Positions 47,501 through 62,500 of a stretch of 64,000 nt of DNA are shown one piece after another; position 1 is the first letter of the stretch, and each line of letters opens with the position of its first letter. A model generated the notes under the pieces. It was not told the origin of the DNA, searched no databases, and was given only the letters and a program-made list of their open reading frames with translations. This DNA is from Bigelowiella natans CCMP2755 (taxonomy: Eukaryota; Cercozoa; Chlorarachniophyceae). The stretch covers positions 124,001 to 188,000 of the forward strand of contig ADNK01000875.1 of NCBI GenBank assembly GCA_000320545.1, written 5' to 3'. Made by a program: the position numbers and the translations under genes.

Positions 47501-50500
47501 GGTTTAGCTCTCACAAACAACACGGACTACGCCCAGAGCACTGAGTGGATCAACACGACTGTTGTCTATGGACCAACCTCCGTCGCAGCGGAGACGTTCA
47601 AGAATGACGAGTGGGCCTATTTTGCGTTGGACAAACCGTTTGTGTATGATGCCAAGTCGAACCTGGTTGTGGAGTTCTCAACAGAGGGCGTGCACATGGA
47701 CCACTCAAACGGTACGATCTACACTATCGAAACAAACAATTCCCGCAGTTTGAACTGGTCTACGAGCTACCAAATGCCCTACAGTGGATGCCGTATTGTG
47801 ACTTTCGCGGTGAATGCTACGGACCTGGAAGCAGGAAGTCGGGAGGTGTACCTCTACACACACCACAACTGGATTCAGCTCGGGTCCGAATGCACACAAA
47901 GAGGCGCAAAGTGCGACATAGAAGTTTGCGACGACCGGTTTGTGCTGAAGGTCGGAAAGGATTCCTTCAATTACAATGTGAGCGTTGGTGGCACCTACTG
48001 GTTCTCCGAGTACAACCTCAAGAACGACACGCGTAACTCCTCGTGGCCAAAGGAGGGGACGATATATCCCTATGCACACTATGATGGGACGGCGCAAACG
48101 GATGTCATGCAGGTTCGCCTGGTTGGGCTTACCAGTCAAATCTTGCAGCTCAACGTGAATATGACAGGCTGTGGCACACCGCTTGAAGCTCAGCTCAACT
48201 ATCAGGAGAAGGGCACAAGTCCCCTGCAAACTATCGCTTCTACGGTGTGGCTGCAGGATGATATTCGTGTGGATGGTACAGGATTCATCTCCCATCCGGC
48301 GGCGTCTAGTCAGACTATCCAAATCCATGGTACGGGCTTCGTTAGCGAGAATATGACTCACTACCGAATCACCTTCTACGGAGATGGCTGTTATAAACTT
48401 CCGACGCATGCTGTGTTCCCAAATCGCAAGCACAGAACTGTGCGCCTCACATTCGATAACATGGATCTCACCGGCTGCCGGGACAATGTCAAGATTGTAC
48501 TCAACTATCTGCAAAAGGGAGAGCTTCCAGAGAGGCAAATTCTCACGATCGTTCGCGTAAAGAACACCCAGGAGAGCTTCTCGCTGCCTCCCTTGCGGAA
48601 CCAGACGTTGACAATTACAGGCTCCGGATTCTTCTCCCCGAATATGACAGACTACCCCATCTTCGTCAGCGGTGAAAATTGCCTCCGACTCAATCAGTAC
48701 GAAGTCACGAACGCGGAGGTGCCAGAGTGGAACGGAGTATATTTTGCGAACGCTCGTTACTCTGACGGACTACGCATGTATGAAAAGGACCCTGCGCACC
48801 AGCTCTGGAGGGAGAATGGTATGTGGAAGCTGGGTGTGAAAGGCAGTTCTCTCAAGTACCATAGTCCGCACCTCAACCTCATTGCACCCAAGCACGAAGG
48901 CTGGTACGATGACGCGGTGCCATCGCACTGGAGCTACCTACAGATTCACAAGTTTGGCAACCATACGTATCCATTCCGAAGATTGTCAGAGACGCAGCTA
49001 GCTCTTGAGCTGGACCTCCGCGATTGCACTAATCTTGTAAGTGTGCGCCTCAACTATATGTGGCTGGGTACCCTGGAATCAATTCCTGTCGCTTCGATCG
49101 CGCAGATAAAGAAAACTGACGAGGAGCAAGGGGTTCTTGCTTACCCTAATCGAAATATTACTATTAAGGGAGAGAACTTTGGTTTCACGTCATCTTTGCT
49201 CACCGACTATGTTCTGAAGATCAGCGGTCCGGAGTGCGATAACCTTTCTCCAAGCTCTATTAACCCATCAAGCATTTCCGACAGCATTAAAAACATTATC
49301 AAGCCATTGGCGCTGGAGCCTCTCGTAGCATCCAACGCTTCGAAGGCTGGATTCAACTCCGATCTGGAGGAATACAAGATTCAGAGTATCTATTTGCACA
49401 GCGACGACCTTACCTCTAACATGGAGGAACCTGGCTTTCAGATCACCGGCATCTTGGTTAACGTGAAGGCGGTTGAGGGTCTTAAGCTTTCGAACATCCG
49501 TGTAGCCATGGGAATCACGTCGAAGAGAGATTTTGCTTCTGCGACAGGTTTCGAGGCCACTGAGGTCGTGTTCGGTCCAGCTGACATCCTACTCACCAAT
49601 CACGACGTTACCGAGATGCTGAACATTACGTTCGATAAACCATTTGTTTGGAGCGGCGCATGGCTCGACATTGATCCATATGTTCCTGATAAAAATCTGG
49701 TTGTCGAAATTTCCGGTGACACGCAGATCGTGCGGAACTGGCCGGGTCCTGGGGCTGGGGGCATGGAAACGAAGAGGGCGCCTTCGATGCGTACCATTAC
49801 TTATGCCAGCCGACAGGACACGGGCTTCTACCCATTCTCAGTTCCCTCGCCAGCGGATACGGATAAGGAGAACGTTACCATGGATATCCAGCTAGTTGGG
49901 AGAGGTGCGAAGGTTTTGCACTTCAACCTTGATCTCACTGATTGTGATAGCTATCTTAACGCAACCCTCGACTATCAAACATCCGGTGTGCAATATGGAG
50001 AACTCTTCGCGAGCACCGTCACCATTCTCGACTCAAGCCTCCATCGTGCATACCCTGCACGCTCTGGGCAAACAATCAATATGACATCGAAGGGATGGGG
50101 TTACAGGAGCCGTAACCTGACTGACTATAAGGTCATGTTCTTTGGCGACGGGTGTTGGAAGCTGCCGAATCGACCTATCATCCCCTCCTCCAAGCCGCAC
50201 CAGAAGACTCTGTTATTCGACAACATTGATCTCTCCGGATGCAGGGGCATGGTGACCGCTAAGCTAGTCTACCAGAACGACCGTACTATCTTCCAGGACC
50301 TATTTATGGCGGTGACAGTCGGGAACACTGAATACACCTACTCTCGCCCTCCGCTAACCGGGCAGACGCTGGTGCTTAACGGGACTGGATTCTACGATCT
50401 TCACCCCTCCGCATACGTTGCAACCTTCAGAGGACGGGGCTGCACTGGGGCGCTAACAAATTTAAATCCCGATGTCATCAACTACCCATCAAATCTGATC

Positions 50501-53500
50501 TTTCACAACGTCGATCTCTCCGGGTGTGATGAGAATATTGAGGTGTCGCTAAACTACATGAATACCGGCAAACTGCACTGGACCCCAATCTCAAGGATCA
50601 CGCGTGTATTGGACACTTCCTGGGAGGCGTTCCCGGCGCGATCAGGACAGACTGTCTCAATCACGGGAACTCCATTCGGCTTCACATCGCTCAACCTACA
50701 TGACTACGAAGTGTACCTACATGGAGCAAACTGTACGCACCTGCCCTTGGACAAGATAAATCCAACACGATTTTGTAATCCTCTCTGCTCTCCGGGAGGA
50801 CTAGAGAGCATACACTATCCGCTCAACGACACCGAGAGTCGAGCTGCGGTAGGGAACAATGTCACCATTGGTGGGTTCAGTACAACTTGGCAAGAGTACA
50901 GAATTCAGTCGCTTTACACCAAGCTCGACCTGAATGACGAAAGGATTCCAGGTGACTACCAAATCTCGACTATTGGGTTCAACCTGACACAGATTCCTTC
51001 CGTGACTCTGAGGAACTTGCGCGTCGCGATCGCGGTAACAAACCTAACCGACTTCTCAACAAACCGTGAGTGGATTAACACCACCGTTGTGTACGGACCC
51101 AAGGACCTCAATGTTTCAAGTGAGGGCTGGCTGGACATTGCGCTGGACACCCCATACATCTGGGACGGAAACAGCTCACTTGTGATCGAAGTCTCCCAGG
51201 ATGAGCAGCACCGGTCAGGAACCGATGGCTTCCCAGAAGTTAGGTTTACCCAAGGGAAATTGCGATCGCTAGCCTACCTAAGGAAGTTCGATGAGGAGTT
51301 CCATCCCAATTTCTATCCTTTTGCCCATGAAGGAAGAATGCCCCAGGAATTCGTTTTCAGCATCAGGCTTCGCGGCACAGCAACGAGGAAACTCTTACTG
51401 GAAGGTATCGATTTCCGCGGCTGTACTTCCGAGGTCTCGGCTGAGGTTGACTTTAAGAAGTCAGGCAGGACCATCAATGCCATCGGAAATGTGTTCCGAT
51501 CCGACGACACCTCGCAGATCCGTGCGTATCCTGCCCTGCCGAACCAAAGGGTAGTGGTATCAGGTGCTGGCTTCCAATCCGTTGAGTTGCCAAATTACCA
51601 AGTCTCTTTCTGGGGAGAGGGATGTGCACGCATAAGTTCCACTGCGTACACGCCAATTGATCGTACCGACTACGCTCTGACGCTATTTCCGGTCGATCTG
51701 ACAGGATGCCGCGGAATTGTGCATGCTTGGGTTGAATTCTTCAACAAGGGCAAGCTAGCGTGGCAGCCTGTGTTGACCACGGTGACTGTCGTTGACACCT
51801 CCGCTTTCCAAGCCCTACCGCATCTTGCCAACCAGACTCTAACAATCACTGGTACCGGATTCAACTCGGCAAATACATCCGACTACGCTCTGACCATAAC
51901 GGGGAGAGGGTGCACGGCGCTACCTGCCGCAGGCGTTAACCCGGACAGTGTAGAGACCAACCGCCACCTCAACATTAAACTGGATCTTTCCGATTGTGAT
52001 TTAACACTTGAGGTAGCGCTCAACTACAAAGGACTGGGAGAGCTCACGAAAGTCAAGATCGCAACAATCATTGTCCTCGTCGACACTAGTAATGAGCAGG
52101 CTGTTCCTGCAATCTCGGATCAAAATGTGACGATCACCGCACATGATTTTAGCTTCCTATCTGGACACATTGATGATTACCAGGTCAGGATCCAAGGTGC
52201 GGGTTGCTATGAACTCCCAACTGTTTGGAAGAATGTCACGAGGACCTGCGCTGCCCAGAACGAATACACAAGTTGTATCGGTGATGTGACAGTTGACAAT
52301 CGAGTAGTTATCCCCCAAAGTGATGTCGTGTACACCCATGCGGATCCTACGCCATTCTACGATGGGGTTATGGATATGAAATTCCAGTCAGTGTACAGTA
52401 AGGCTTCGATCATCGCTGGAGGGGGACACAAGGAGATGCAAATCACCAGCCTCTCATTTAACGTGTCTTCTCTTCCAACCATCGACATCGAGGACGTACG
52501 TATCGGCTTAGGTCATAAGGTCAATGATGGCTTCCAAAATGTCACGCTAGTGTTTGGTCCTAAAAAGGTCCGTGCAGGTGATATCGGTGCCAAACTGAAT
52601 GACTGGTTTGAATTTGAGCTCGACCGAAACTTCATGTGGAACGGCAACGCTGATCTCGTCATCGAGTTCACATACGACAGCTACCACTTCTCGTCGTCGT
52701 CCCCATCCGGCGGAATCGCACTTGCGAACAACTCCGCCAGTTACTCGTACGTGCAATTAGTCAACACTCAGAATAGGACTCAGTACGGTGAGCATTATCC
52801 TTATGTGCACATGATTTCTCCGCAAAAATACGGAGGCATTGTGATGCAAGTCAAGATGCACGCAAACCCTGCCGCCCTTCTACATCACAAGCCAGCATCA
52901 CCTCGGGCTGATGGTGGAGTAGGAAAGTTATCACGTGTTGCACTCTCAGATGCGTACATTAAGCACAAGGCGCAATCGATCTACAACCATACTGAGTTTG
53001 GCCTGGACAAAGACATTCGTCGATTCCAAATCTTGTCGCTACAACTCGAGACGAACAACGCTGCCACAGGAAGGCTAAAGAATTTCCGTATCGCGATGGC
53101 CCACACTACTTCGAAGGTTTTCTACGACTTTGAGAGCCCTTCAGTAGTTTACGGCCCCATTGATATTGACGTGTCAGAGCTGGAGAACGCGGGATTCATC
53201 CAGTTCCAGCTTGACACGCCATTTATTTGGAACTTTACCTCAAACCTCTTGTTTGAGCTGAGTGTCGAAGGGGATTCCTACAACACGAACACCGACGGAA
53301 CAACTAACTTCAACGGTATCAAGACTGTGGCGGTTTCAGGAGACCGAAGTATCTTCTGGTCAACCACTGGAGCCGGGCCTGCTTACCCATTCCCCTCAAT
53401 TATTGGCACAAAGGAAAGTGCTGTGGTGGGCTTGCAGCTGTTTGGACAGGAGAATCGCCTCCTCGAGCTTCTCCGTTACAACATTACCGGGTGCAATAGC

Positions 53501-56500
53501 ACGCTTCTCACCGAGGTGAATTATAAGGGAACTGGTTGGCTTCCAGCCCAAATTGCCTCCGCCGTCACCACTGTATGGGATCATAGTGACCACATGGCGT
53601 TGCCTGACATTCCAGGGCAGACTGTCTACATACATGGCACTGGGTTCGACGACACGCGCACTGAGCAATACTTAGCCATCTTCACGGGACAGTTCTGCAC
53701 ACAGTTGCCTGGTCCTATCAGTCCTTCGGCAACGATTCGCACGAACAAACTCAACGGAACGCTGAGGTTTGACAATATCGATCTCACGAATTGTACCGAT
53801 AAACTTAGGGTCCAGGTCAACTATCAGGACAATGGCTATCTGCCAAGCAAGCAGATCTACGTGTTTACAACTGTGCTCGACACATGGGGCCAGCAATCAC
53901 ATCCAGCGATTGATGACCAGACTATTAGTATTCACGGCACAGGTTTTGCTTCCCATAACCTTAATGATTACGCATTGTTGTTCAACGGATCCGAATGCCA
54001 GTCGCTCCCTCCAGGAGAGGTCTTCCCTACAGACTATATCGACGACACGCATATCCAGATCAAGCATATCAACTTGACTGGCTGTCTGAGCCGTGTTTCT
54101 GTGACCTTGGAATACCAGCGCAAGGGACGCATTCCTGCCACGGATATCTTGACTGTGGTGGACATTAAGTACACGGCACACAGACAGGGTGTTCCTGCGG
54201 TCCCTGGTCAACACCTAAAGATCATGGGTACAGGATTCTGGTCCCAAAATATCTCTGACTACATGGTGCGCATCAAAGGTGCTGGTTGCACCGACTTGAT
54301 TTCCCAATTTCACCCCGTGTCGTACATGAACTTCTCCGAGACGAAACGCAACTTCACCAGCGGCGTAGGCGAGAACTACACGATTACAGAATTGACAATT
54401 GTCGAGGATTTTACCGGCTGCTACAGCAATCTGTCAGTCGAGTTGAACTACCGCGGTGAAGGCGTGATTCCCTTCAGGGACGTAGCAGGAGCCGTCTCGG
54501 TATACGAAACGCACAACGAGTTCGCATATCCTGGCATCTCTGGGCAGACAGTATTCATTAGGGGTACCATGTTCCTTGCCACTCTCGTTCACGAGTATGT
54601 GCTTAACTTCAAGGGCATTGGATGTACAAACCTGCCGGTCGACTATACACCTGTCTTTAGATCTGTGGACCTCATTCGTGTGGAAAATCTGGATCTCACT
54701 GGATGCAACGGCACCGTAAATATGAGCTTGACGTTCCAGAGAAAGTCACCGTTCCCATACATGCCGATCCTTCGTGCTGTTACAGTCACGGATACTAAGG
54801 CAATTCAGGCTGTACCTAACATCCAGAGTGCAAACGTTACATTGATCGGAACTGGATTCCTCTCCAGAAACCTCTCAGATTACTTCATCAGGATGATTGG
54901 TGCAGGCTGCACAGGCTTCAACAAAGATACACCTATCTTTCCAACGGAATGGCACACTCTCTCGCGCATTGATATTGACGACTTGGACCTGCGTGGCTGC
55001 ACCGGCAACCTCTCTGTGCTACTTAATTATCAAGGAAAGGGGCACCACCCTCAGATTTACATTGCGACGATCTTAACGATCATCGATACCTCTGACGTTA
55101 CAGCTCTCCCAGCCACGAATAACGTAACGGTGAACATCACCGGGATAGGCTTCTTCTCCACCAACCTGCTCGATTACAGGGTCAAATTTGTTGGGGAGGG
55201 TTGCAAGCATCTCCCCGGATTCATTGTTCCCCAAGCTGTGGAGCAGGAGAAGTGGTTGACTGTTCACAATATGAATCTTCTCGGGTGCAACAAGACCCTG
55301 GACATGCATCTTGATTTCCGAACAAATTTTGCGGAAGGCCTTCAGGGTTACCTTCCAACCCAAAAGATCGCGACAATGATCAACGTTCATAATACGCTCA
55401 TCATTCAAGGCGTGTCGAATCTTGGCAATCAGGTGATTCAGGTAAATGGTACGGGTTTCTTCTCCAACCACCTTCCCGACTACGATCTCGAGCTTTGGGA
55501 CAAATTCGGCATGGTTTCACGCTTCAACCCGACCGCAGTTTTGTCACGGACTCAACTTGAGACTTCGGCCTACAATCTCACTGGCTTCACGCAAGGCGCA
55601 GACATGAACCTGATTCTTAACTTCCAAGGAAGGGGGCCACTGCCGTCACAGAAAATTGGGCGATTCCTACAGATTAAGGAGACCCATGGAAACTTCACTA
55701 TGATACCGCAGACTGGGCAAACAATTACAGTCTTGGGCGATGCATTCTGGAGCGAAACTCTCTCTGATTATGCAGGAAGATTCACTGGTCGGGACTGTCA
55801 AAACCTTCCCTCCGGATTCATTGCTCCTAACGTGCGTGTATCTCACACGGAGCTCCATTGGACAAACATGGACCTTCGAGGCTGCAACTTCACAATCGAT
55901 CTTGAGTTCGAATACCAAGGGAGGGAGATCCTACCGAAGACATCAATCAATACGATGATAATGGTCCTTGACCAAACAGAATGGCAGCTTGTTTCACCGG
56001 AGCCACACGACTTACAGATGATCAGAATCTCTGGAGTTGGCTTCTACTCAACAGAGCTTACGGACTACGCTGTCACACTGACGGGGCCTGGCTGCACGGC
56101 GTTACCATCTGGGCCGATAACCCCGGATAGTCATTCACAAATTGAATATGTCGGTGCACTACGATTCTACACATGGTACGACCACTCATGCAACGCCAAG
56201 ATCGAGGAACAGATCCCGGCATTCTACAACCACAGCGACACGTTTGACAACTGCCACCGAAACTGTGATAACAGCATGAAGTGTCGCTTCTTTGAGTACG
56301 ACAATGTAACTAACGAGTGCTGGCTCTATCGCGGTGCTGCCCACCCAATTCCATCTCCTGGACGATCATGTAGCTCCAAGGCGCCATTCATCCAGCTAGA
56401 AGGCCTCAAATTCACTGGCTGTGAGGACAGAATCACTGCATCCGTCAATTATCAGAACCGTGGCACCGTGAGTAACTACGCAGCCATAGTTGTGCGCGTT

Positions 56501-59500
56501 CGCAATACCACCCTAGAGCAGTCTCTCTCTCCTCTAGGCGACCAAGTTGTGTACGTGTCTGGAATCGGCTTCGTGACTCCTAATGCCAGTGTCTATAAAG
56601 TGACGTTTGAAGGAGCTGGGTGCTCGGCACTTCCACAGAAGCCCATAAAGCCAGAGATTCACTACCGTGAGTATGGTATCCTAGAGGACAACAGCTACAC
56701 GTTCAAAAACCCAAAAGAAGTTGTGGACGGGCTAAGAGTCACTGGGGTGAACCTCACTGGATGCTTTGGAGACTTGCTTGTGCGCTTATATTATAGAGAA
56801 CTGACTCCCCTTGTGGCAGTTCCTATAGCAACGATGGTGACCATTAATCACACTTGGCACTATCAGGCGGTGTCACCCTTAGTCAACCAAACGATCGACG
56901 TCTACGGCAAGGGCTTCCTTGCCCTAAACGTGACCGATTACGAACTCACAATTGGGGGCATTGGTTGCGAGAAGACGACCGTCGGTGTCCCTATGATCCG
57001 TCGATCGAGGAACCACCTTGTCCTCCACGACGTGGACCTCCGTGGCTGCCTTTTCAATATCACGGTCCAGCTTAACTACTCACGCCATGGACAGAGCAAT
57101 CCTTACACAATCGCGCAGATCGTAAGCGTAATTGACACATCCATGGTACAGTCTTCATCCTCACTCACGGGGCAAACTGTGGTTGTATCTGGCACTGGTC
57201 TTTTCCTTACCGATCCTAGCAAGTATCAGGCCGTCTTCTATGGCGAGGACTGTTATTCCAATAACACAGTCAACGGGACGCAGTTTGTAGGAGAGAATAC
57301 TGTGAAATTCACTGGGCTCGACTTCCGCGGTTGCAACCACTGGATCTATGTGATACTGAATCACCAGAACCAAGGTTGGCTTGCAACCCACCCAAGGGTG
57401 TCTCGCATTGTTCGTGTCTGGGATACAACCCTAACACAATCTGTGAGCCCATTGCTGGGGCAAACTTTGCTTATTAATGGAACCGGCTACTATTCTCAAA
57501 ACCCAAATCACTACAAGGTGACATTTAGGAGTTCAACCAGCGGGTGTTCTCCCGGAACTTACACCGCCACGCGCTGGATTTCGACCTACGTGTTTGAGAT
57601 AAATCAAGTAGATCTGAGAGGTTGCAACAAAACTATCTTTGCCCAGCTTGACTACATGAACCAGGGAGGTATTATTGAAGTCCTCGTTGCTACGGTTGTG
57701 ACGGTAAGAGAAACTAGCGCTTTCGAGATGGCTACACCAAATGTAAACCAAGTTCTTAAGGTCACTGGTTTAGGACACTACTCGAAGGACATTACCAATT
57801 ACAAATCTGGTTTTACTGGTCTAGGGTGCACGAATCTCCCTTCAGGAACTAATACGATTCAAACTGCAGTCGGCTACACCGACCGGCAAGATGAGGTCAC
57901 GTTCGTCAATCTCGATCTCACTGGATGCACGGACGTTGTGTCCTCCCAGGTCTTCAACTATCACGATCAGGGTGCCTTCACACAGGTAATCCCACTCGTC
58001 CAGATTGCTTTGGTCGATGATACCGAAGTGATCGAGTCCGTACCTCCAGAACCGGGACAGAATCTTACGATTCACACCAATGCAGCCTTCTATTCTTACA
58101 ACCCAGTCGACTTTGAATGGACCCTTTCTGGAGCGGGCTGCACAAACCTACCATCTGGAAAGGCATCTGTCAAAAGACATGCATGCTACACTCAGCCTAG
58201 ATACGGCTACACCCTGACTGGCGCGACCGACGGGACTCAGTATTCAACATTTGAGCTCGCTCAGCTTGCGTGCGATCTCTTAGGAGCTGTCTGCGGTGGC
58301 ATCAGCTTCAAGGAGACTGCAAGACCGACGTATCCATCAGGCTTTTTCGTCCACGTGACGCCGAGTGATTTCAACCATACTTCATTCAACAACGTTACAA
58401 TGAATGGAACTGCGTGGGGACACATGTGCCGTGGCGACGCACTCAAGCACTCGAGCACAGGCCTCTGCCTCCACCCCATCGACGGAAAGCCTATTCCTGC
58501 AGCTGGTGATGAGCTCATGCTCCACGACGGCTGCTACGACGGTCGCACGATGTTTGAGTTCACGAGTCAAGGCTCTATTAGACACGTGGACTCGCAGCTC
58601 TGCGTTATGCCTTCAGGCACCAATGCTATGACGCTTTCAAGCACCTGTAACACCGCTGGGCAGAAGTTCACTTTGACAGAGAACAAGTTTATCCGACACG
58701 TTGCAACAGGAAACTGCCTGCAGCCTGTCGGAGCAGCGTCGATGTTCGCGAAGGTGGCACTGGCTTCCTGCGCCGACAATTTTGAGTTCGCGCACCCTGG
58801 GTACACTGAGATTCAGGGTGTGGATTTCTCTGGTTGTACTGACAAGATCCAGGCACGCCTTAACTTTAGAAATCAAGGTCTGACCCGAATCGAAACGGTC
58901 GCGACGATACTTAAAATCGACAACACGAGTCACATTTTCGGGCATCCGCATCAAGCCCTACAGCAACTGCACGTCAAGGGAATTGGATTCTTCTCTTCCA
59001 ATCTATTGGACTACAATGCTAAGTTATCTGGCGATGGCTGCACTGAGCTTGAAGCACGACGCTCACCTATCCGGAGAATTTCTACCACAGAAATCGTATT
59101 CGCTGCAGATTTGGACGGATGTACTGGACTCATCGACATCTCGCTCATCTACAGATCTCAAGCGCCTGTGAACCAAAGCATCGCAACTGTCGTAAAGCTG
59201 CTGCAATCTAGCCAATTCCAAGGCCGCCCATCACTTGCAGGGCAAGAACTCACAGTATATGGAACCTCGTTCTTTTCCACGAACCTGGCGGACTATAACG
59301 CAACGTTCATCGAGGACACCTGTACCAAGACGCACCAGAACATGATTCCAATTCATAGAGTAAGCAACACGGCTCTGATCTTTAGTGGTCTGGACTTCTC
59401 TGGCTGTTCCCCCGAAACCTTCAACGTGACTCTTGACTACCAGGAGAAAGGCACTCTCCAGGCTCAGTACCTAGGTACCATAGTCTCAGTTACTGACACC

Positions 59501-62500
59501 TCGGAACTACAGTCCGTGCCAGCGCTTTTAAACCAGATTATCACTGTCACGGGAACTGGTTTCTTCTCTGCAAACCTCACGGAGTATCGATTCATGATAA
59601 AGGGTCCAGGATGCACAGGCCTCCCTGTGCGTTGGTTTTACCCAGTGTCCCGAAACTCGACGACCGCCCTAACACTGCCACCTATTGACCTGAGGGGCTG
59701 TCATAACAAGGTTGGTGTGGAGCTCGATTATCAAACCAGGGGAATCTTGCCTGAAGTTAAGATTCTCATGCCAGTGACCGTGCACAATACCTCAATGCCG
59801 CAAGAAATTCTGAGTCTGAAAAACCGCACGATTTACATCGACGGTACCGGATTCTGGTCCAATAATGTCACCGACTACGAGTTGCAGTTTGCCGGCCCGT
59901 ACTGCGACGACTTACCGCAGGGTATCGTGTACCCTACGTTCGTATACAATCGTTCGAGGCTGATTTACAGAGGGCTCAATCTCACCGGCTGCCTCGTGCT
60001 GGTTGACGTGAGGCTCCAGTATCAAAAGAAGGGAACCTTGCCGCTTCAGCATGTGGTTACGCCCCTATCAATCCAGATGACCCAGCACACACAGGGATTC
60101 ATCAGCGGGCCACAGACAATTTTCATCACAGGCCTCGGCTTCCGCGGAGCGCTCTCCGACTACCAAGTTAAGTTCACTGGTGCAGGTTGTACGAGCCTGC
60201 CAATCGGGCAAATAAGCCCAGACTCACAGCCATTCCCGTCTAAGCTCCAATTTAACAATCTGGATACCACTGGATGCGTCAACACGATAGCAGCTGAATT
60301 TCAGTATGTCCCTCTTGGCTCTCTTCCTCCCATTAACATCGCAACAAGGGTAACCATCAACGACACCTCGAATATCTGGTCGCGGCCTAACATACAAGGA
60401 CAGAATGTCACCATTTATGGAAGCGGATTCGGATATGAACGTGCGATTGATTTTAACATGTATGAAATCGAGCTCAAAGGTCAAGGCTGCACAGGTCCTG
60501 CCTTTGTCCCTGGTGCAAAATCATATCCCGACATCCGGCACTCAAGTTCCAAGATTCAGATCTCGAACGTTGACCTTAGAGGGTGTAGTCATAACGTATC
60601 AGCTAAGCTTAAGTACAACGGGCAGGGGGTATGGGACTGGACCCCAATATTTAAATCGATCTATCTCATCAACACCACAGATCAGGAGATTGCTTCCATG
60701 CCTCTTCAGACCTTCACTATCAATGGTGCCAACTTCCTGTCCCGCAAGCCAGAGGACTACAGGTTCAAATTTGTTGGTTCCGGATGTACGCACCTGCCAG
60801 CCCCTGGCCACATTCCGAGCAAGATCCAAAACGACGGACAGATGATCTTCCACGGTTTCAACTTGGATAACTGCAACCTGACTGTGGACGCCATCCTGAA
60901 CTACCAGAACAGGGGGGATCTACCCCCTATGGTGGTGGTGCAACCCGTGTTCGTTGCAGACACCAGTTTAACGCAGCTCCGGCCGGCTGAGATGTCACAA
61001 ATGTTCTATATCGATGGTCAGGGCTTTGATCTTGGCGATCTTCTCTTGTATGATATCCGATTTGTCGGGGAAGGCTGTCTCCACCTACAGCACGACTATT
61101 TCCCTCTCGAGCACGTAACGACTGAGCGACTCCGGGTCGAACAAAGCCTACGCGGCTGCACGGATGTCGTTTACGTTGGTCTCAAGTATCGCGACTTCGT
61201 GGAACTCGATTTGGTGAAGGTGGTGACGATAAGCGCGTACTCTAAGTGCCACGTTCCTCACCCACAGGTCCGGAAAAATTACAAAACACACGTTACAATG
61301 GGCAATTGCGCTCAACCTCAACCTGGGAACGTATCGTGTGTCCTCGGTTGTGACCCCGGTTTCCATAGCGTTGGAAGCATGGAAGTCACGTGTTTGACGT
61401 CAGGAGAGTATGGCCCACTCGAGGGCTACTGTGAGAACGATGTCAAGTTGCAAGATGGCGCTCACTTCGGATCTGGTCGGCTCGAGGTGTACCGAAACGG
61501 AAGCTACGGTCCGGTCTGTCAGGATGCTCTCTCTGAATTGGACAAAAAAGTGATCTGTAGAAACTCCGGGGCCGGCAAGTACGTCTCGACAGAAGGCCAA
61601 GGCTACTACGGGCTCTTGAACGCACCTAAAAAGTTTTCGTCTGCTGGGTGCAGTGGCAATGAAACTGCGCTGTCTCAATGCGCAGGCTCGTATGATAATT
61701 CGAGCGTTGCTTCATGTCCAACCTTCCACGAGGTTGGGCTCACCTGCGCCGATACCTATTCTCGCACCTACAACAGATACTGTAAGGGGCAGATCCTTAA
61801 CACCAATGGAGTGCCCAACATTCAATCGGCAGAGGACTGCAAAGAGATCTGCACTTTCCAGGCCAATTGCTCTGGAGTCGTGTGGTATCCTGACAAATAC
61901 TTCAACCGCTACCAGTGCTATCTGATGCCGCACAGGTGCCAGGAAAGACTCAGCACTGAAAATTGCGAGCTCTACATGAAGACAGAGCCGATCACGCCAA
62001 AGATTGTCAACAGAATTAACTTCATGCCTTCCGGCGGCATGTCAGGCCACTACTGTGATATGGACTATCTTCAAGACCTGGACGGAAACGGCTACAACGA
62101 GATGGTGTACGGCCATTGTAGCGATGCAATTGGAAATTACATCACCGTTGTCTTCATGATGTCCGACGGATTCGGAGCTGACACGAGGCAGAACATGATT
62201 ACGATGGTCCTACCGGGAGGCAAGAAACTTAACGGGCGGGCGGTCGCTGCTATTGGAGACATCAACGGCGATGGTATAGAAGACATTGCAGTTTCAGGTC
62301 TCAATCAGGCGACTGGCAAAGGCTGTGTGTTCATCTGCTTCTTACAGCGAGTTGGTGCATGTATTTGGGGTCCAGAGCTCAACGCTCCCCGTCATGCGAC
62401 TCACGACACCAAGTTCTGGGGGTACTCTCTGGCAGCTCTGGATGACATCAATGGCGACGGGATTCCGGAGGTCGTGGTAGGAGATACCCAGGCCGAGATC

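Larger units (their letters stand above)
39055..61240 (+). repeat. Array of about 56 IPT/TIG-like ~96-aa repeats
   Basis: Consensus features: GQTVxIxGTGFxSxNLxDYxVxFxGxGCxxLP, then a variable stretch, then NxDLTGC and VxLNYQxxGxLPxxxVATVVxVxDTS. Period about 290 nt. Starts I marked include about 39091, 39382, 39671, 40573, 40870, 41170, 41463, 41757, 42043, 42334, 42614, 42933 and so on to 60990. Two invariant cysteines per unit probably form a disulfide. The fold looks like an Ig-like IPT/TIG domain, but the GC...TGC pattern is not one I know from a named family. Confidence 0.88.

Noticed and set aside
47705-48538. 277-codon open frame on the minus strand
   Set aside because: It lies antisense to the giant gene's coding frame, which has continuous domain structure here; antisense openness is a by-product of codon bias.
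37313-61240. CRISPR-like or satellite DNA repeat
   Set aside because: The periodicity is at protein level with strong DNA divergence and an open frame; there are no identical DNA repeats and spacers.
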